From Pelobacter sp. UBA6812 (GTDB taxonomy: Bacteria > Desulfobacterota > Desulfuromonadia > Desulfuromonadales > Syntrophotaleaceae), in NCBI GenBank assembly GCA_002452265.1, contig DKEW01000037.1, positions 1 through 50,257 on the forward strand: a DNA stretch of 50,257 nt, read 5' to 3'. A model generated the notes under the pieces. It was not told the DNA's origin. It did no database searches and worked only from the letters and a program-made list of their open reading frames with translations. This document shows, piece by piece, positions 24,559 to 33,168 of the stretch. Numbering within the stretch: position 1 is the stretch's first letter; each line of letters opens with the position of its first letter. The position numbers and the translations under genes are program-made.

Positions 24559-25416
24559 ATGCGCAGAAAAATTATTTTTTCGATCATGTGGCTCGCTCTG
24601 GTGGGATTCGTCACCACCTCCATGGCTCAGGACCAGTATGCTGCGGTTTATGGCAATGGCAGCAACGCGTTTTCCCTGGCTACCGGCAGCCCGGGCGAGT
24701 TGGGGTTGCTCAAGGTGCTGGGTGAGACTTTCGCTACGCAGGAAAACGCTCAGCTTAAATGGCAAAAGGCCGGATCGGGTAAATCCCTGCAGCTCTTGAA
24801 AGACAAAAAAGTTGATATGATCATGGTGCATGCCCCGGCGGCCGAGGAAAAAGCAGTGGCCGAGGGCTGGGCCATCAAGCGCACCCTGATCGGTTCCAAT
24901 GAATTTTATATTGTCGGTCCGGCCGCAGACCCGGCGGGTATCGCCCAGGCGAAAAGCGTAGCAGATGCTTATGCTCGCATCGCAGAAGCCAAAGCCAAAT
25001 TTTTTTCCCGCGGGGATAATTCCGGTACTCATAAAAAGGAATTGGCGGTCTGGGAAAAAGCCGGTGTGAAACCGGCGGGTGACTGGTACATCATCACCAA
25101 GGATTTTATGACGGCCACCCTCAAGCGCGCCAACGATGAAGGCGGTTACTTCATGACCGACAGCAGTACCTGGATTGCGGAAAAAGGCAATATGCCCAAG
25201 CTCAAGATCCTTTTCCAGGGGGATAAGTTTATCATTAATACCTACCATGCCCTCTGCCAGCCGCAAGGCGTTACCGAGGGAGCCGCAATCGCAGGTAAAT
25301 TTATCAACTTCGTCGCTTCGGAACAGGGCCAGGCGATTATCCGCAACTACGGCAAGAAGGAATACGGTGAGGGACTTTACAACGATGCGGCTTATGCGGT
25401 TCAATTTGACCATTAA
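24559..25416 (+). CDS. TupA-like tungstate/anion ABC transporter substrate-binding protein
   Basis: The product is 285 residues with a Sec signal peptide (residues 1-23, cut after SMA). It has the TupA-type pattern: TGSPGELGLLKVLGETF in place of the usual TTTS-type start, KDKKVDMIMVHAPAAEE, FFSRGDNSGTHKKELAVW and GYFMTDSSTWIAE. TupA proteins bind tungstate in the periplasm for delivery to TupBC. Tungsten enzymes such as formate dehydrogenases and aldehyde oxidoreductases are common in this kind of anaerobe. No permease or ATPase gene is beside it, so it is an orphan here. ATG at 24559 is chosen over TTG 24556 because GGGGAGG sits closer to normal spacing. A strong terminator follows. Confidence 0.82.
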   Translation: MRRKIIFSIMWLALVGFVTTSMAQDQYAAVYGNGSNAFSLATGSPGELGLLKVLGETFATQENAQLKWQKAGSGKSLQLLKDKKVDMIMVHAPAAEEKAVAEGWAIKRTLIGSNEFYIVGPAADPAGIAQAKSVADAYARIAEAKAKFFSRGDNSGTHKKELAVWEKAGVKPAGDWYIITKDFMTATLKRANDEGGYFMTDSSTWIAEKGNMPKLKILFQGDKFIINTYHALCQPQGVTEGAAIAGKFINFVASEQGQAIIRNYGKKEYGEGLYNDAAYAVQFDH

Positions 25417-25444
25417 AATCAAAAAAGCCGAGAGAAACATTCGG

Positions 25445-25473
25445 GGGCGGCGCGAATGTGCCGCCCTTTTTTT
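25445..25473 (+). terminator. Rho-independent terminator of the TupA-like gene
   Basis: GGGCGGC and GCCGCCC form a stem, extended by a C-G and a G-U pair to a GAAT tetraloop, and are followed by seven T. Confidence 0.92.
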
Positions 25474-25553
25474 CTGCAAGTATGGGTCGGTCCGGAAATT
25501 CTGGATGGATTAGTGCAGTTTTTATAGGGGTAACAGTTCAAATTTCCCAAGGG

Positions 25554-28157
25554 TCAGACGCTTTGCGATGCAAGCTCCTCCCGTTCCTTGATGCGTGGCA
25601 GGGTGAAAGTTACAGTGGTTCCCTTGTCCGGCGTGCTGGTCACCCATATCCGACCCTGGTGGGCTTCAACGATGCTCTTGACGATGGCCATGCCCAGGCC
25701 CAATCCTTCCCTTGCCGTATTGGAGGCATCGACGCGGTAGAACTTATCGAACATGCGACTGATCTGGGCGGGATTCATGCCGATACCTTGGTCGCTGACG
25801 GCAATGTAGACCTCGTCATCGGCTATTTGGCAGGTCACCTGGATCATGCTGTCCACGGGGGAAAATTTGACGGCGTTGCTGAGAAGATTCTCCATAACCT
25901 GGAAAAGTTTGCGATCGTCCACCTGCATGTTTATCGAACCGTCGGGCAGGACCATTTTAAAACGATGATCATCGCATACGCGCTGGTAATCGGAAACGCA
26001 GCGCGTCAGGATCGAACGTACATCGGCCCAGTCTTTTTTCAGCCGGATGACCTGGCCGGTATCGACCCGTGCCAGATCCAGCAGGTCTTCGACGATCTTG
26101 CCCAGCGCTTCGGACTTTTTATGGATAATGGTAAGGAATTCATCCTGTTGGGCATTGAAACCGCCTTGCTTGATGAGCAGCTCTGAGAACCCGATAATGC
26201 TGGTCAGGGGAGTACGTAATTCGTGGGCGGCGGTGGAGATGAATTCGGTTTTCATCAGGTCGAGCTCCATCTCTCGACTTATGTCCCGCAGCAGGGTGAT
26301 AATCCCCCGTTTCAGACCCTCCTCATTACGTACGGCGGCCAGTTTGGCTTGCACAATACGGCATTTTCCCTCATGGGGCGCTGGCAGGGTAAGTTCTACG
26401 ATACTTTCCTCCTGCGTGCCGGAAGCGACAACCTTGAGCCCATTGAGCAGGGCTTCATTTTCCACCACCCGGCGAACATCCCGTCCAAACACGTCATCCA
26501 GCGTTTTTCCCAGCAAATCTTCTGCGGAGCGGCTCATCAGCATGATACGGCTATCCAGGTCGGTAAACAGCAGGCCATCGGACACCGAGTTAAGTATGGT
26601 TTCAAGGTGTTCCCTGGCGTTTCGGGCGTTGGTCAATGCCTCTTTCAGGGTCTGCTCTGCTTTGGTGCGTTCCGAAATATCCCGGAAAAAACAGGCCATT
26701 TTCCCGGGTGCCGTCTGGAAGGCATGGACTTCAAAAGAGCCTTTGATGGGCTGTGCGTCGTAGTCGACCTGCTCGCAGGACCAGGCCGTTCCCAGGGAAC
26801 ATACCTGATGAAATCTGTCAGGTATGACCGTCCCGATAAGATTTGGGAATATTTCCTCGATGGTCTTGCCTATGAACAGATCAAGGTCTAAGTGCAGAAT
26901 ATCTTTGGCTGCGGCATTGCTGCCGATGAGGATGAGTTTGTCGTTAGGGTAAAGTTGATAAAGCAAGACCCCCATGGGGGAAAAGTGCACGATGCTGCGA
27001 AAGCGCTCTTCACTTTTACGCAAGGCCTCTTCTGCTTCCAGTCGCTGCCGTAGATGCCCTAACAGAAGCAGAGCCAGGGCGATACCGAAAATCAACAGAG
27101 CGACTACCACCAGGATGGCCTGGCGATATTTTCCAAAAGCGGAAACGGGACGGTTGAGGATGACACTGTCGACCGGTAGTTCTGACAGGGGCAGGTTGAA
27201 ACGCTGCAATTGTCGGTAATCGAAAACGTAGCGGTTAAAACTATCGGTATTCACAGGCAGGCTGGTAATGGGGGTGCCATTAAGGATGGCGAGGACCATT
27301 CTGGCTGCGGTCTGGCCCTGCTGAAAATGGCTGACAAGTTTTCCGCCGACAATGCCGGCACCCATGCCATGATAGTAAATATGGTAGAGGGGGCGGGACA
27401 GGTGGCTGGTGATGAATTGCAAATTGTCCTTAAACAGCAGGCTTCTACCCTCTCGATCATGGTAGGCGGAAAGAAGCAGCACCACGGTGTCTTCGCCGAG
27501 GGCGGTGAGTTGTCGACCAAGGTCCTCGTAAGACATGTCGGCCAGGGAGAGGTGGGATAGTTGCACCTCCGGAAGAAAGTCCCTTGTTCCGTAAAATGTT
27601 TTCAGGTCAGCCTGGCCGGTGGGGGTTCCGTCGACGATAGCGAGAAGAGTTGTCGCTTGGGGATGCATCTTGTGCATCAGTTCGAGAGTTTCCCGCATAG
27701 ACACTTTTTCGACGGTGCCGGTAATCCAGGGATTGTCGTTTTGGGCAAGTGCCAGATCCATATTGTTCACGCCAAGGAAAACAATCGGCAGATGTTTAAA
27801 CAGGCTTGATTGTTCCGCGATAGCGAATCTGAGGGCCGCGTCATCACCGGTTATGATGGCATCGTAGGCTGGTGTATGATTCAGCTTGTAGGTCAGCAAT
27901 TGTTTAAAATTATTGAGATTTTGTTCTGCAGAAAACCGTTTGGTATCCATGAATTCGATGTCGAGAAAGATATTTTCTTGATTGAAAATATCAGTCATGC
28001 CATCGATTTGCTGATAAAAAGTCGGAAATCCCGGATGGTAGGAACTGATAAACAAGACACGATGCTGCTGTGCCTGAGAAGGCGTGGGCGCAAGGAAAAA
28101 AATCACTGCCAAGTTCAGCAACAGAATCACTATCCAGTAGCTGTTTTTTAAATGCAT
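25554..28157 (-). CDS. Hybrid-sensor histidine kinase with periplasmic ABC-binding-protein-like domain
   Basis: The product is 867 residues. After a signal-anchor (about 8-29) comes a periplasmic domain of about 300 residues of the ABC_sub_bind type (VLFISSYHPGFPTFYQQIDG, YDAIITGDDAALRFA, LPIVFLGVNN, GKLVSHFQQGQTAARMVLAI). A membrane helix lies at about 346-366. Two PAS domains follow, then a HisKA domain with the phosphorylated His near residue 645 (AAHELRTPLTSI). The HATPase domain has NLLSNAVKFSP, VSDQGIGM and GLGLGMAIVKSIV. It should sense a periplasmic small molecule and phosphorylate a response regulator that is not in the window. It is convergent with the TupA-like gene. There is no receiver domain. 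Confidence 0.9.
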   Translation of the reverse strand: MHLKNSYWIVILLLNLAVIFFLAPTPSQAQQHRVLFISSYHPGFPTFYQQIDGMTDIFNQENIFLDIEFMDTKRFSAEQNLNNFKQLLTYKLNHTPAYDAIITGDDAALRFAIAEQSSLFKHLPIVFLGVNNMDLALAQNDNPWITGTVEKVSMRETLELMHKMHPQATTLLAIVDGTPTGQADLKTFYGTRDFLPEVQLSHLSLADMSYEDLGRQLTALGEDTVVLLLSAYHDREGRSLLFKDNLQFITSHLSRPLYHIYYHGMGAGIVGGKLVSHFQQGQTAARMVLAILNGTPITSLPVNTDSFNRYVFDYRQLQRFNLPLSELPVDSVILNRPVSAFGKYRQAILVVVALLIFGIALALLLLGHLRQRLEAEEALRKSEERFRSIVHFSPMGVLLYQLYPNDKLILIGSNAAAKDILHLDLDLFIGKTIEEIFPNLIGTVIPDRFHQVCSLGTAWSCEQVDYDAQPIKGSFEVHAFQTAPGKMACFFRDISERTKAEQTLKEALTNARNAREHLETILNSVSDGLLFTDLDSRIMLMSRSAEDLLGKTLDDVFGRDVRRVVENEALLNGLKVVASGTQEESIVELTLPAPHEGKCRIVQAKLAAVRNEEGLKRGIITLLRDISREMELDLMKTEFISTAAHELRTPLTSIIGFSELLIKQGGFNAQQDEFLTIIHKKSEALGKIVEDLLDLARVDTGQVIRLKKDWADVRSILTRCVSDYQRVCDDHRFKMVLPDGSINMQVDDRKLFQVMENLLSNAVKFSPVDSMIQVTCQIADDEVYIAVSDQGIGMNPAQISRMFDKFYRVDASNTAREGLGLGMAIVKSIVEAHQGRIWVTSTPDKGTTVTFTLPRIKEREELASQSV

Positions 28158-28283
28158 TGTGGAGCCTCAACAGTTGCCAGGGGGGGGCGTGGCTATTCTC
28201 TCACCATCCAAATACGCTATTCCCCCGGGGTGGGGTGAAGCTGCCGGACTCGGTGGAGCAGGCCGGCATTCCTCCCGCTATGC

Positions 28284-29069
28284 TTATAGCCTTTCCAGAA
28301 ACAGGCCGACCTCTTGCGGATCTTTGAGCACGTAGCCGGCCGCGGTAAGGCGCTGCTCGTTACTCACTAAAACAGCAAGGCCCCGGGTTTGCAGCACGCA
28401 AAAAGCATCTTCATCGGTCAGATCGTCTCCAATGTAAATGGGGCAGACATTGTCTCCATCCATGCCAAGCTGCATAAGGATCCATTGCAGCGCCTTGCCC
28501 TTGTCCCAGTCGATGTCGGGGCGCAATTCAAAAATCATTTTACCGCCGGTTTTTCGCAGACCCGGGGTTTGTGCAGCGATCGTATCAACGATGGATTCCA
28601 CGGAGGGAACATCCTTGATATCAGCACGGCGAAAGTGGACGGCGATGGCAAATTTTTTCCGTTCGATCTGGGTGCCAGGAATTTTAGCGAGGGCATCGGT
28701 TAGTGCCTTTTCGGCCCGCTCCAAGGCAGGGAGGTAGTCTGCGCCCTGCTGCAGTTCCATGTCGCCATCGGGCCCGGAGATATCGAACCCATGGCTGCCG
28801 GCATAAAGGAGTCCCTCAATGGCTACCTGATTGCGTATATCCTGCAGGTCCCGGCCGCTGACGATGGCAACCCGATACTTTTTCGACAGTCTTTGGACCG
28901 CGTTGCGCATATTTTGCGACAGTTGCGCCCATTCGGGGCGCTCGACAATGGGGGTAAGGGTGCCATCGTAATCAAGGAAGATGATAACCTGCTTGTTTCT
29001 TAACAAGTTTTTGATTGCCACAAGACTGTTGAGGGCTGATGGCAACGTTTGGCTCATAGCAGAATGCAT
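28284..29069 (-). CDS. otsB: Trehalose-6-phosphate phosphatase
   Basis: The product is 261 residues, of the HAD superfamily. The nucleophile motif is FLDYDGTLTPIVERP near residue 32, the second motif is AIVSGRDLQDI, GSHGFDISGPDG follows, and the metal site is IYIGDDLTDEDAF. This is the normal length and layout of OtsB, which removes phosphate from trehalose-6-phosphate to give the osmoprotectant trehalose. No trehalose-6-phosphate synthase (OtsA) is adjacent, so the partner must be elsewhere. The start is uncertain: ATG at 29069 and ATG at 29057 are both in frame and neither has a strong ribosome site. The kinase gene downstream is 126 bases away. Confidence 0.92.
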   Translation of the reverse strand: MHSAMSQTLPSALNSLVAIKNLLRNKQVIIFLDYDGTLTPIVERPEWAQLSQNMRNAVQRLSKKYRVAIVSGRDLQDIRNQVAIEGLLYAGSHGFDISGPDGDMELQQGADYLPALERAEKALTDALAKIPGTQIERKKFAIAVHFRRADIKDVPSVESIVDTIAAQTPGLRKTGGKMIFELRPDIDWDKGKALQWILMQLGMDGDNVCPIYIGDDLTDEDAFCVLQTRGLAVLVSNEQRLTAAGYVLKDPQEVGLFLERL

Positions 29070-29543
29070 GGATTACTCACAAGTAAAAAGCGTATGTTCC
29101 TTTCTTTATTCATGTACAACAGACCAGCGCCGTCGATTGTCCATAATGATAGCAGAATGCTCGGGGTTTGGGGAAAGGGTAACTTATATCGTGCCAGATG
29201 GCATGCCAGAAAAGCCTGTTGCACCGTTATGTTTTTTGACAGGACTGCACGCTTTTCCATTGATGTTGCCCTTTAGAGGTTTGGTTCTGTAAGCGGGATA
29301 CGGTCTATGGCATGGGGCAATAAACGATTTTGGATGTAATCAAATAACGTTTTATGCTAATTTTTTTCAGGATGTTGACGAATAGATATGAATAGGGAAA
29401 ATCTTCTCCAAGCGTGGGATGCCACACCCTTTAAAACAAGTTAATAGGGCGCAGACGGTTTGGGTAGGATTGCATCGAACGTGGTTTGGTAATGGCATGA
29501 TGCCGATGCTGAACAACAAATATGATATGGGGGAGGAAAGGGT
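29070..29543. other. 474-base intergenic region
   Basis: This lies between the divergent otsB and Rossmann-MCP genes. It is AT-rich, especially 29320-29400. Short frames on both strands lack ribosome sites. I see no terminator, operator or RNA fold that I can support. Confidence 0.35.
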
Positions 29544-30194
29544 ATGGCAAAAGACGACAAGGTGCTTTCCATAGGGATTGTCGGAGGCGGTCGCGGTGGT
29601 TTGGAGATGCTCAAAATTTTTGCGGAAAGTGAGCAGGCTCGGGTGGTGTTTTTGGTGGATCGCGACCCGCAGGCGGTGGCTGTGATTGCGGCCAAGGAGC
29701 TGCAGATCCCTACGCCGGACGATCTGGTGGCAACCATGCAGCAATATCGTACCGATTTTATCATCGAGGCGACGGGCTCGCCCAAGGTGCTGGAACTGGT
29801 GCAGCAGAATCATCGGGAGGGGACGGAAATCCTCAGCAGTCAGGCGGCGTTGATGTTTTTCAACGTGGTGCAGGAAAGCCGGCGCAAGCTCAACAGTTCG
29901 ATTTTTGGCAAGATCAGCCAGATCGGCGAGGAAATCATAGGCAGTACAACAGCTGTGAAAAGGGCGTTATCCGCTATTACCCAGGTGGCTTTCAATCTCG
30001 AGATGCTGTCGATTAATGCCGCCATCGAGGCGGCTCGCGCCGGGGCTCATGGGCGTAGCTTTGCTGTAGTGGCCGAAGAAGTGAAGGCGACCGCCGGCCA
30101 GGCTAAAAGCCTGCTCGGAAGTATCGAAGTCGTCAATAATAATAATGTTGTCATGTCCGAAGAATTGGAAGAGTTGTTGGAACAGTTACATTGA
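29544..30194 (+). CDS. Rossmann NAD(P)-binding domain fused to a short MCP signalling domain
   Basis: The product is 216 residues, soluble, with no membrane segment. Residues 1-110 look like a dinucleotide-binding fold of the aspartate/homoserine dehydrogenase type: LSIGIVGGGRGGLEML (glycine-rich loop), FLVDRDPQ (acidic residue at the end of strand two) and FIIEATGSPKVLEL. Residues about 115-205 match a methyl-accepting signalling tip: FNLEMLSINAAIEAARAG, then GRSFAVVAEEVKATAGQAK. This part is roughly half the usual MCP length and keeps the CheA/CheW contact region. GGAGGAAAGGG precedes the ATG. The combination suggests a cytoplasmic receptor that reads redox state or a small metabolite, but ligand and output are inference. 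Confidence 0.8.
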   Translation: MAKDDKVLSIGIVGGGRGGLEMLKIFAESEQARVVFLVDRDPQAVAVIAAKELQIPTPDDLVATMQQYRTDFIIEATGSPKVLELVQQNHREGTEILSSQAALMFFNVVQESRRKLNSSIFGKISQIGEEIIGSTTAVKRALSAITQVAFNLEMLSINAAIEAARAGAHGRSFAVVAEEVKATAGQAKSLLGSIEVVNNNNVVMSEELEELLEQLH

Positions 30195-30438
30195 GTGGAT
30201 CATCCCAGGCTGTGATTTTTGCTGCCTATGCAGATGCGGCAGGTGCGGGGATCTATGGCCAAGAAAATGGAAAACCGTAGGCAATGGTCCGGAAAAAATA
30301 GAATTCTCTCTTATATGAAAACTTGTCATTAATTTTGTACACTTGTTTCGAGGTCAGTCGTGTTAAATTATCACGAACTGGCACGAACCTTTTCGAGAAG
30401 GATTCAAACACAACCAGAACCCTACGAAAGGAATCGGT

Positions 30439-30996
30439 ATGGAGAAGGAAGATTTTATACTTTTCAGCGGTGGCGCCAATGGGGCTGAAATGGCTTTCGG
30501 ACAAAATGCAGAGCGTTACGGCATCGAAGAAGTCAATTTCACCTTCGAGGGCCATGGCCGGATGCGTGAGCGCGGCTTGCGGTTTCTCAACCATGAAGAG
30601 CTCAAGCATGGCGATGTGAGCCTGGAGTACGTGTCGCGTCTGATGAATCGCCGCTACACCGACAGCCTCAAGATCCGCAAAATTCTGCAAAGCATCTGGT
30701 ATCAGGTGAACCATGCTCAGGAGATTTTTGTGGTCGGAGAAATTTTGCCGGACAAGACTGTCAAGGGCGGTACCGGTTGGGGCGCTGAATTTGCCAAGCT
30801 GTGCAACAAGCCGCTGTTTGTTTTTGACCAGAAACAGAATGGCTGGTTCCGTTGGTCTCATATGGAATGGGAAGCCTGCCCTCCCGGGGAGGAGCCGGTC
30901 ATCGGCCATATCCATTTTGCCGGTACCGGAACGCGCTTTCTGGAAGAGAACGGTCGGCAGGCCATCGACGCATTGTTCGCGCGGTCTTTTACCTGA
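30439..30996 (+). CDS. Uncharacterised protein, SLOG-like Rossmann features
   Basis: The product is 185 residues, soluble and unrecognised by exact family. The N-terminus reads ILFSGGANGAEMAFGQNAE, and a second glycine-rich element is KGGTGWGAEFAKL followed by KPLFVFDQ. A GG(A/T)xGxE-type loop plus GGTGWGAEFA is reminiscent of LOG/SLOG nucleotide-binding proteins, in which the pattern GG(T)GxxxE binds nucleotides or nucleosides. That is a resemblance only. AAAGGAATCGG precedes the ATG at 30439. The gene stands alone, with about 240 bases before it and a very strong terminator after it, so it is likely an independent transcript. Confidence 0.7.
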   Translation: MEKEDFILFSGGANGAEMAFGQNAERYGIEEVNFTFEGHGRMRERGLRFLNHEELKHGDVSLEYVSRLMNRRYTDSLKIRKILQSIWYQVNHAQEIFVVGEILPDKTVKGGTGWGAEFAKLCNKPLFVFDQKQNGWFRWSHMEWEACPPGEEPVIGHIHFAGTGTRFLEENGRQAIDALFARSFT

Positions 30997-31041
30997 CCCT
31001 GGCTTTCTTGTCGCAGGTTCCGCAATCGAGCTGATTTCATA

Positions 31042-31086
31042 AACCCGGCACAATGATGCTGTTCATCGTTGTGCCGGGTTTTTTTA
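31042..31086 (+). terminator. Strong rho-independent terminator
   Basis: A 17-base stem (AACCCGGCACAATGATG with CATCGTTGTGCCGGGTT, one G-U pair, five-base loop) runs straight into eight T. On the opposite strand only TTT follows, so it may weakly serve the convergent fdhD gene too. Confidence 0.95.
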
Positions 31087-31122
31087 TGGTTTGGTGAACG
31101 AAAGGGTGAAAGGGTTGTTCCG

Positions 31123-31908
31123 CTATGTCGGAAGCGTCAGGCGATGCGGATGGGTATAGATTTCGAGCACATTGCGTCGCACATATCCCACCAGGCAGAT
31201 ACCGGTGCGCATGGCGAGTTCAACCGCAAGGTTCGTGGTTGCGGTACGGGAAGCGAGCAGGGTGATACCGAGACGGGATGCTTTAACCACCATTTCAGAG
31301 GAGATGCGACCGGATGTGGCGAGCATGGTTCCGTGGAGATCCAAGCCTTTGAACAAGGCCTCTCCGGCAAGCCGGTCCAGAGTATTGTGGCGACCCAGGT
31401 CTTCAGCCACAAGCAGGAATTGGCGACCGTCACTGATCGCGGCGGAGTGGAGTCCGCCATGCCTTTTGAACAGTTCCGCTTGGGCATATAATTCGCGAAA
31501 CAGGCCGAAAATTCCTTCGGGGTTAAAGCGGGGCGTCGGTATGTCCATGGTTGTTGCCGCGAGGCCCTCTTCGAGGCCAAAACTTATGCCGGTGCCGCAG
31601 CCCGTCGTCAAGGTCGGACGCAGCCGGTCTGGCACTTCACCGCGGATGCGCACCTGGGCAACCCCTTGCTCCTGGCAGATCCCCAGCATGTGTAGATCCC
31701 CGAGGCTCTGAATAAAGCCCTGCAGACGCAAAAAACCGACCACGAGGTAATCAAGCTGATGTGGCGAGGCCACTAGGGTGGCGAGTCTCTTGCCGTTCAC
31801 AACCAACTTCAGAGGATATTCCCTGGCCAGTTCTACCGGACCTCTGGAAATCCCCCCGTGTTCCAGGCGGATTACATCCGAATGTACAAACCCTCGTAAT
31901 GTCGTCAT
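31123..31908 (-). CDS. fdhD: Formate dehydrogenase accessory sulfurtransferase FdhD
   Basis: The product is 261 residues. FdhD carries sulfur from IscS-type desulfurases to the molybdenum or tungsten bis-MGD cofactor of formate dehydrogenase. Landmarks are REYPLKLVVNGKRLATL, HQLDYLVVGFLRLQG, the cysteine in TTGCGTGISF, EDLGRHNTLDRLAG and TSGRISSEMVVKA. Only one cysteine is present in the CGTG loop, the form I know from several anaerobes, where the second Cys of the E. coli CxxC is missing. ATG at 31908 (MTTLRGF) is favoured; the frame reaches TTG at 31971 without support. No formate dehydrogenase is in the window, so its client is elsewhere. Confidence 0.92.
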   Translation of the reverse strand: MTTLRGFVHSDVIRLEHGGISRGPVELAREYPLKLVVNGKRLATLVASPHQLDYLVVGFLRLQGFIQSLGDLHMLGICQEQGVAQVRIRGEVPDRLRPTLTTGCGTGISFGLEEGLAATTMDIPTPRFNPEGIFGLFRELYAQAELFKRHGGLHSAAISDGRQFLLVAEDLGRHNTLDRLAGEALFKGLDLHGTMLATSGRISSEMVVKASRLGITLLASRTATTNLAVELAMRTGICLVGYVRRNVLEIYTHPHRLTLPT

Positions 31909-32141
31909 GTTGTTTTTTGCCTTTCTGATCTGATCCGGGACCATTGCAAAATTACTGTACCAAAAAAACAAGAAAATTAGTCAACAAAATTGACTTGAGC
32001 CCACCTTTGTTCAATGGTAACCCGGGCCGTAACAATTGGCTGGCCTTGGTGCCTGTATCCCTGCTAGGATAGGCCGCTATTCAAAAAATAGTTATGAGGC
32101 GATGAAAGCGGTCGGCAACGTAGCTTGGAAGGTCTTCTCGC

Positions 32142-32849
32142 ATGGAAACCAACAATCTTCTTAACTTGCTGGAAAAGATCGAGCCCGGCATCGTTCTTTT
32201 TGATAACGACTTTAACGTAAAATATATCAATCAGGCGTTGTTGCTGATTTTCCCGCAAGTGTCCAAAAACGAGGTTTTCAACACCAATCTGCTGGAGTTG
32301 CATGAGGACAAGCCCCGGATGCAGATTCGCGAGGTATTTCGCCTGATGAAAGATGCTACCCGGGCGGTGCCCTTTACCATCAGGCACATGGGACATGATC
32401 GGCAGGAGCGTTTCCTGTTTCTGAAACTGATGCCGTTGTTTGATGGCAGTCTGCAGGATGCGGTCAACTGCTGCCTGGTCTACGATATCACTCCTTTTAT
32501 TACCAACCCGCAGCGGGCACTGATGAAGATACCGGTGTCGACCACCAGCGGGATCCAGCTGATCGATCCCTCCGAAATCGTTTATATCAAAGCCGAGAAT
32601 GTGTATAGCCGGATTTTTACGGCCAGTGATGATTATTTCTGTGATCTTTCCCTGGGCGTGATCGAGGAAGGATTATCGTCCACCCAGTTTACCCGCATTC
32701 ATCGCAGCTATATGATCAATATCGGTAAAGTGAAGTCGATTGATCGGGAGTCGCAATCCTTGTTTGTGATTATGGAGGGCGGCAAGGCACGCTTGCCCGT
32801 CAGTCGCAATCGGGCAAAGATGTTCATGCAGCAGATTGGCTTACGTTAG
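32142..32849 (+). CDS. PAS-LytTR single-component regulator, probable RcoM-type CO sensor
   Basis: The product is 235 residues. Residues about 1-115 are a PAS domain (GIVLFDNDFNVKYINQA). The C-terminal 110 residues are a LytTR DNA-binding domain (IVYIKAENVYSRIF, FTRIHRSYMINIGKV, RLPVSRNRAK). This exact layout defines RcoM, the haem-based CO-sensing activator described in Burkholderia xenovorans. Candidate haem ligands here are His54 in LLELHEDKPRMQI and a methionine (Met83 or Met97). The gene lies directly upstream of cooS on the same strand. This makes it the likely activator of the CO operon in place of CooA. GGAAGG precedes the ATG. Haem binding is inferred from domain order and context, not proved by the sequence. 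Confidence 0.78.
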   Translation: METNNLLNLLEKIEPGIVLFDNDFNVKYINQALLLIFPQVSKNEVFNTNLLELHEDKPRMQIREVFRLMKDATRAVPFTIRHMGHDRQERFLFLKLMPLFDGSLQDAVNCCLVYDITPFITNPQRALMKIPVSTTSGIQLIDPSEIVYIKAENVYSRIFTASDDYFCDLSLGVIEEGLSSTQFTRIHRSYMINIGKVKSIDRESQSLFVIMEGGKARLPVSRNRAKMFMQQIGLR

Positions 32850-33168
32850 TTGTGCCGCAGGGGGACGCGGGATCAAAACCCGCTGATCTAATTGATAATG
32901 GCGAATTCTTTCTCGAATATTGCCTTGTACGAATGTAAAGAATACCGATTAACCAAGGATGAGAATCCACCCCATCATATGGAATCTCCCGGTCGCCTGC
33001 TGTAACCTGGGCCGGTGCCGCTCCGGTCAGCCCCTACTTCCGCTGTTGCAGGCTAACCGTTCACCAACTCATTCCGCCATTGACCAGCGATTGTTTGCGT
33101 CTTGCTCTGCAATTCATTAGGATACGATCCAAATTTCCTTTATGTCGCCCCATATACAAGGAGTCATC
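32850..33168 (+). promoter_or_regulatory. Leader/promoter region of the coo operon
   Basis: This is a 319-base gap between the regulator and cooS. A weak hairpin GCGGG/CCCGC (32867-32883, no T-run) follows the regulator stop. A GC-rich segment at about 32995-33053 is closed by GCCTGC/GCAGGC and could fold in the leader RNA. The left half is AT-rich and probably holds the promoter. I could not identify paired LytTR direct repeats with confidence. Confidence 0.35.

Noticed and set aside
24502..25479. 325-codon minus-strand frame opposite the TupA-like gene
   Set aside because: Runs through the terminator of the real gene and has no recognisable domain; shadow frame.
31972..33168. CooA-type (CRP family) CO sensor or its binding palindrome
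   Set aside because: The regulator next to cooS is PAS-LytTR, not CRP-like, and no clear CRP-type palindrome was seen ahead of cooS.
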